Source: Bacteroidota bacterium (GTDB lineage: Bacteria; Bacteroidota; Bacteroidia; Cytophagales; Cyclobacteriaceae). Taken from it: DNA of 64,000 nt. The notes under the pieces were generated by a model that worked only from the letters and a program-made list of their open reading frames with translations, was not told where the DNA came from and did no database searches. This document shows, piece by piece, positions 60,740-64,000 of the stretch. The position numbers were made by a program, and so were the translations under genes. The stretch is taken from NCBI GenBank assembly GCA_023417065.1, contig JAEZGH010000161.1, positions 1-64,000 on the forward strand, given 5' to 3'. Position 1 is the stretch's first letter, and the number at the start of each line of letters is the position of its first letter.

Positions 60740-63445
60740 ATGGTATTTGATCTAGACATGATTAAAGCGGTGTACCAGGCCATGCCTTCGCGCATAGCCC
60801 AGGCCCGGCAAGTTGTAAACAGGCCACTCACGCTTTCAGAAAAGATCTTGTTTGCCCATTTGCATCAGGATCAGAAAATAGAAAACTTCTCACGGGGTAA
60901 ATCCTACGTAGATTTCGCCCCCGATCGCGTGGCCATGCAGGACGCCACCGCGCAGATGGCATTGCTCCAGTTCATGTCTGCCGGCAGACCCCGCGTTGCT
61001 GTGCCTTCTACTGTTCACTGCGATCACCTGATCACCGCTAAAACCGGTGCAGAAGAAGATCTTACCATAGCCACCAAGGAAAGCAAAGAGGTTTTTGATT
61101 TCCTTTCTTCGGTATCAAATAAATACGGAATAGGCTTCTGGAAACCAGGTGCGGGAATTATCCACCAGGTGGTACTTGAAAACTACGCATTCCCCGGTGG
61201 AATGATGATCGGTACGGACTCCCACACAGTAAATGCAGGCGGTCTGGGAATGGTTGCCATCGGTGTTGGTGGCGCCGACGCTGTTGACGTTATGTCGGGC
61301 ATGGCGTGGGAACTGAAATTCCCCAAACTCATCGGTATAAAGCTAACCGGTAAACTCAGTGGCTGGGCATCAGCAAAGGACGTAATCCTCAAAGTCGCAG
61401 GTATCCTGACAGTTAAGGGAGGTACCGGGGCTATCATCGAATACTTTGGCGAAGGCGCCGAGGCGCTGAGCTGTACCGGCAAAGGTACAATATGTAACAT
61501 GGGTGCTGAGGTTGGTGCCACCACATCAACCTTTGGGTATGACGACTCAATGGAGCGCTACCTGATTGCCACTGGCCGCGCCGAGGTTGCAAGCCTGGCA
61601 AACGAAATCCGCGAGCACCTCACAGGTGACCCAGAAGTTTACGCCAACCCGGAGCAATACTTCGACCAGGTCGTTGAGATCAACCTTTCTGAACTTGAAC
61701 CTCACCTGAACGGACCGTTTACTCCGGACCTTGCAACACCGATCTCAAAACTGAAAGAGGAAGCCGAAAAGAACGGCTGGCCCCGCAAGGTAGAGGTTGG
61801 TCTCATTGGATCATGTACAAACTCTTCGTATGAAGATATCTCCCGAGCCGCAAGCCTCGCGCGCCAGGTGGCCGAGAAAGGCCTGAAGACGAAAGCCGAA
61901 TTCACTATCACGCCGGGTTCAGAACAAGTTAGGTATACTATTGAGCGCGACGGATTTATCGAAACTTTCGACAAGATCGGCGCGAAGGTTTTCGCGAACG
62001 CCTGCGGACCTTGTATTGGTATGTGGAACCGTGTTGGCGCGGAGAAACGCGAGAAGAACACGATCGTCCATTCCTTCAACCGGAACTTCCAATCCCGTAA
62101 CGATGGCAACCCGAATACTTATGCCTTCGTCGGTTCGCCGGAACTAGTGACGGCTTTGGCGATCGCCGGTGACCTTGGATTTAACCCTGAAGTGGATTAC
62201 CTGATCAACGAACGTGGAGAACAGGTGAAGCTTGACCCTCCTACCGGCGACGAGCTGCCTGTAAAAGGATTCGACGTTGAGGATCCGGGATATATTGCTC
62301 CTGCGAAAGACGGCAGTGGCGTCATCGTGAGGGTTAATCCTGAATCCGACCGCCTGCAACTGCTCGATCCGTTCAAGCCATGGGAAGGTACTGACCTTAC
62401 CGGGTTGCGTCTCCTCATCAAGGCAAAAGGAAAATGTACTACCGACCACATTTCAATGGCCGGAAAATGGCTGAAATATCGCGGCCATCTAGATAATATT
62501 TCAAACAACCTGCTGATCGGCGCAACGAACTACTTCAATACGCAGATCAACAGCGTGAAGAATACCTTAACGGGAACGTACGATGAAGTGCCCCGCGTGC
62601 AGCGCGCGTACAAGGCACAGGGTATCGGTACTATCGTAGTAGGTGACGAGAACTACGGTGAAGGATCATCACGTGAGCACGCAGCTATGGAGCCGCGTCA
62701 CCTGGGCGTACGTGCCATACTGGTGAAATCATTTGCGCGTATCCACGAAACCAACCTGAAAAAACAGGGTATGCTTGCCCTTACGTTTGCCGACAAGGAA
62801 GATTACAACAAGATTGAGGAGGATGATGTAATCGATATTGTCGGTCTTACAAACTTCTCACCGGATCAACCGCTGACAGTTGTGCTGCACCATGCAGACG
62901 GAACGGAAGATCGTATCCAGGTAAATCATACCTACAACGAGAGCCAGATCGAGTGGTTCAAAGCCGGATCAGCGCTTAACCTGATGGCAAAGAAGTTTGC
63001 TGAGGAAATGCAGCAGCCCCTTCGGCCGACGACCAAGACTCCCGGAAAGACTGTAATTCAAAAGGCTATCAAACAGGAGAAGTCTAAGAAGAAGATCACC
63101 GCGAAGAAAGTAGAGAAGGCTGGTAAGAAGGCGGTAGCCAAAACCAAGGAAAAGCCCAGTTCCAAGAAGCAGGCGGTGAAGAAAGCGGTAACCAAAGCGT
63201 CGAAGCCTGTGGCTCCGAAAAAAGGCTCCGCGAAAAAAGCTGTGGCGGCCAAGCCTGCGTCAAAAAAGGCGGTTAAGGCAAAGCCAACCAAAAAAGCGGC
63301 GAAGGCTGCACCAAAGAAGAAGGTATCACTGAAAAAGGTGGTAAAAGTGCTCGCGGGTGATGCCGCAAAAGGCGCAAAGCGACTTGTTAAGAAAGTAGCA
63401 AAACGCCTTACTTCTAAAAAAGCAGCAAAGAAGAAAAAGAAATAA
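60740..63445 (+). CDS. acn: Aconitate hydratase with Lys/Ala-rich H1-like tail
   Basis: A 901-residue protein. Residues 1-760 are a complete aconitase of the mitochondrial type, which turns citrate to isocitrate in the TCA cycle. Cluster cysteines are C359 (GSCTNSS), C422 and C425 (ACGPC). The swivelling domain contains GDENYGEGSSREHAA. From about 766 to 901, 136 residues are almost only Lys, Ala, Val, Thr, Pro and Ser with repeats like KKAVxK, PKKGSAKKA and a final KKAAKKKKK, similar to histone H1 tails and to the TopA tail in this window. A normal aconitase ends near 755-760. The frame is continuous with no stop. The tail may bind DNA or RNA. Confidence 0.95.
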   Translation: MVFDLDMIKAVYQAMPSRIAQARQVVNRPLTLSEKILFAHLHQDQKIENFSRGKSYVDFAPDRVAMQDATAQMALLQFMSAGRPRVAVPSTVHCDHLITAKTGAEEDLTIATKESKEVFDFLSSVSNKYGIGFWKPGAGIIHQVVLENYAFPGGMMIGTDSHTVNAGGLGMVAIGVGGADAVDVMSGMAWELKFPKLIGIKLTGKLSGWASAKDVILKVAGILTVKGGTGAIIEYFGEGAEALSCTGKGTICNMGAEVGATTSTFGYDDSMERYLIATGRAEVASLANEIREHLTGDPEVYANPEQYFDQVVEINLSELEPHLNGPFTPDLATPISKLKEEAEKNGWPRKVEVGLIGSCTNSSYEDISRAASLARQVAEKGLKTKAEFTITPGSEQVRYTIERDGFIETFDKIGAKVFANACGPCIGMWNRVGAEKREKNTIVHSFNRNFQSRNDGNPNTYAFVGSPELVTALAIAGDLGFNPEVDYLINERGEQVKLDPPTGDELPVKGFDVEDPGYIAPAKDGSGVIVRVNPESDRLQLLDPFKPWEGTDLTGLRLLIKAKGKCTTDHISMAGKWLKYRGHLDNISNNLLIGATNYFNTQINSVKNTLTGTYDEVPRVQRAYKAQGIGTIVVGDENYGEGSSREHAAMEPRHLGVRAILVKSFARIHETNLKKQGMLALTFADKEDYNKIEEDDVIDIVGLTNFSPDQPLTVVLHHADGTEDRIQVNHTYNESQIEWFKAGSALNLMAKKFAEEMQQPLRPTTKTPGKTVIQKAIKQEKSKKKITAKKVEKAGKKAVAKTKEKPSSKKQAVKKAVTKASKPVAPKKGSAKKAVAAKPASKKAVKAKPTKKAAKAAPKKKVSLKKVVKVLAGDAAKGAKRLVKKVAKRLTSKKAAKKKKK

Positions 63446-63465
63446 TCTTCTCCATGCTATTAATA

Positions 63466-63497
63466 AAAAGGGCTACCGTTCTGGCAGCCCTTTTTTT
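63466..63497 (+). terminator. Intrinsic terminator of the aconitase gene
   Basis: Arms agggct/agccct within aaaagggct (63466-63474) and agcccttttt (63486-63495) pair, followed by a T run, 21 bases after the aconitase stop. Confidence 0.85.
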
Positions 63498-63679
63498 GTT
63501 GCCAGGTACCGGTTCTGGTTGGATCTGGTATGTGTGTGACAGGGATGACGCCACTGAAGCAATTTGCGGAATAATGCAAGTAAACCCTGCCTCCTACATA
63601 CTGAAGCAATAAATCTTTGGAGGAACAGAGACCCGAATCATAAATTAGGTATTTTACATTGGTTAAATCATCTGAAAAA

Positions 63680-64000
63680 ATGGAAAGACAAAAGATTACT
63701 CCTAAACGCTCAATCACGGAGGAAACCGAGAAACTGTTGAACCAACAAATCATGATGGAAGGGAAGTCATCTGCGGCCTACCTTTCGATGGCGTCCTGGT
63801 GCGAGACGCATGGATTTGAAGTGTCCTCGGCTTTTCTATACAAACACGCGGACGAGGAACGTATGCATATGCTGAAGCTATTCCGTTATGTCAATGCAGC
63901 GGGAGGCCAGGCCCTTCAACCGGAAATATCAGGGCTGAAGCATTCGTTTGCCAGCCTGCGCGAAGTATTTGAAACAGTTCTGCATCACGAGCTAGAAGTT
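63680..64000 (+). CDS. ftnA: Ferritin, partial at window end
   Basis: The first 107 residues of a nonheme ferritin, an iron-storage shell protein. The ferroxidase residues are seen in QQIMMEGKSSAAYLSMASWCE (about 24-44; Glu, Tyr) and HADEERMHMLKLFRYVNAAGG (about 57-77). The coding sequence runs off the window edge. Start is the ATG at 63680 with a purine-rich stretch (GAAAAA) upstream. It follows the aconitase terminator and so has its own promoter. Storage of iron fits the Fe-S genes nearby. Confidence 0.9.
   Translation, partial: MERQKITPKRSITEETEKLLNQQIMMEGKSSAAYLSMASWCETHGFEVSSAFLYKHADEERMHMLKLFRYVNAAGGQALQPEISGLKHSFASLREVFETVLHHELEV

Overview
The window is a stretch of bacterial chromosome from a Bacteroidota member, most like the order Cytophagales; I cannot fix the genus. 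The signs are: promoters of the TTG-N20-TAnnTTTG type before the ferredoxin and smc genes, a type IX secretion (T9SS) plug protein, a 3028-residue secreted protein ending in a gliding-motility-type sorting domain, Bacteroidota-specific families (DUF3276, DUF2911, LVIVD repeats, FolE and TopA of Bacteroidota type), and many Lys/Ala-rich histone-H1-like protein tails. Coding is dense on both strands, with several 4-base ATGA overlaps.

Layout. 1-3.4 kb: a 25-residue Lys/Ala peptide gene with its own terminator, a small Lys-rich protein, dCMP deaminase and three exported proteins. 3.4-7.4 kb: lgt, a sorbosone-dehydrogenase-like beta-propeller and an ABC-F ATPase. 7.4-11.6 kb (minus): an ECF sigma factor followed by a membrane/beta-barrel chimera, an LVIVD lipoprotein and a small outer-membrane-like protein. 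11.7-15.5 kb: T9SS plug, an orphan Cas6, YchF, and the Pur-alpha-like DUF3276 protein. 15.7-19 kb: a DUF58 protein and a ferredoxin, separated by a group II intron that sits exactly behind the ferredoxin terminator. 19-30.4 kb: acyl-CoA reductase, then the giant repeat protein with its small upstream partner. 30.5-34.3 kb: four DnaA-box-like sites and a strong promoter before smc. 34.4-48.8 kb: household genes (aspartic protease, coaX, sirtuin, topA, SixA, arginase family, AGCS and NSS transporters, DoxX, TerB-like, acyl-CoA ligase). 48.8-49.7 kb: a minus-strand array of three tRNA-like elements with its own promoter and terminator. 49.7-56.8 kb: an Lrp regulator and the sufBCDSE-sufT-bacilliredoxin iron-sulfur operon, interrupted between sufB and sufC by a frameshifted four-helix-bundle gene flanked by inverted hexamer repeats. 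57-64 kb: an SDR epimerase, an APS/PAPS reductase, queD-folE, a MarR regulator, an aconitase with a 136-residue Lys/Ala tail, and the start of a ferritin.

Themes. Iron-sulfur and iron biology dominates the right third (Suf assembly, 4Fe-4S reductase, aconitase, ferritin). Lys/Ala tails, typical of DNA-binding H1-like proteins, occur four times in the window: as a free peptide, on a small protein, on topoisomerase I and, unexpectedly, on aconitase. The features I rate most worth following up are the tRNA-like array, the aconitase tail, the orphan Cas6, the higher-order repeat structure of the giant secreted protein, and the terminator-targeted intron.
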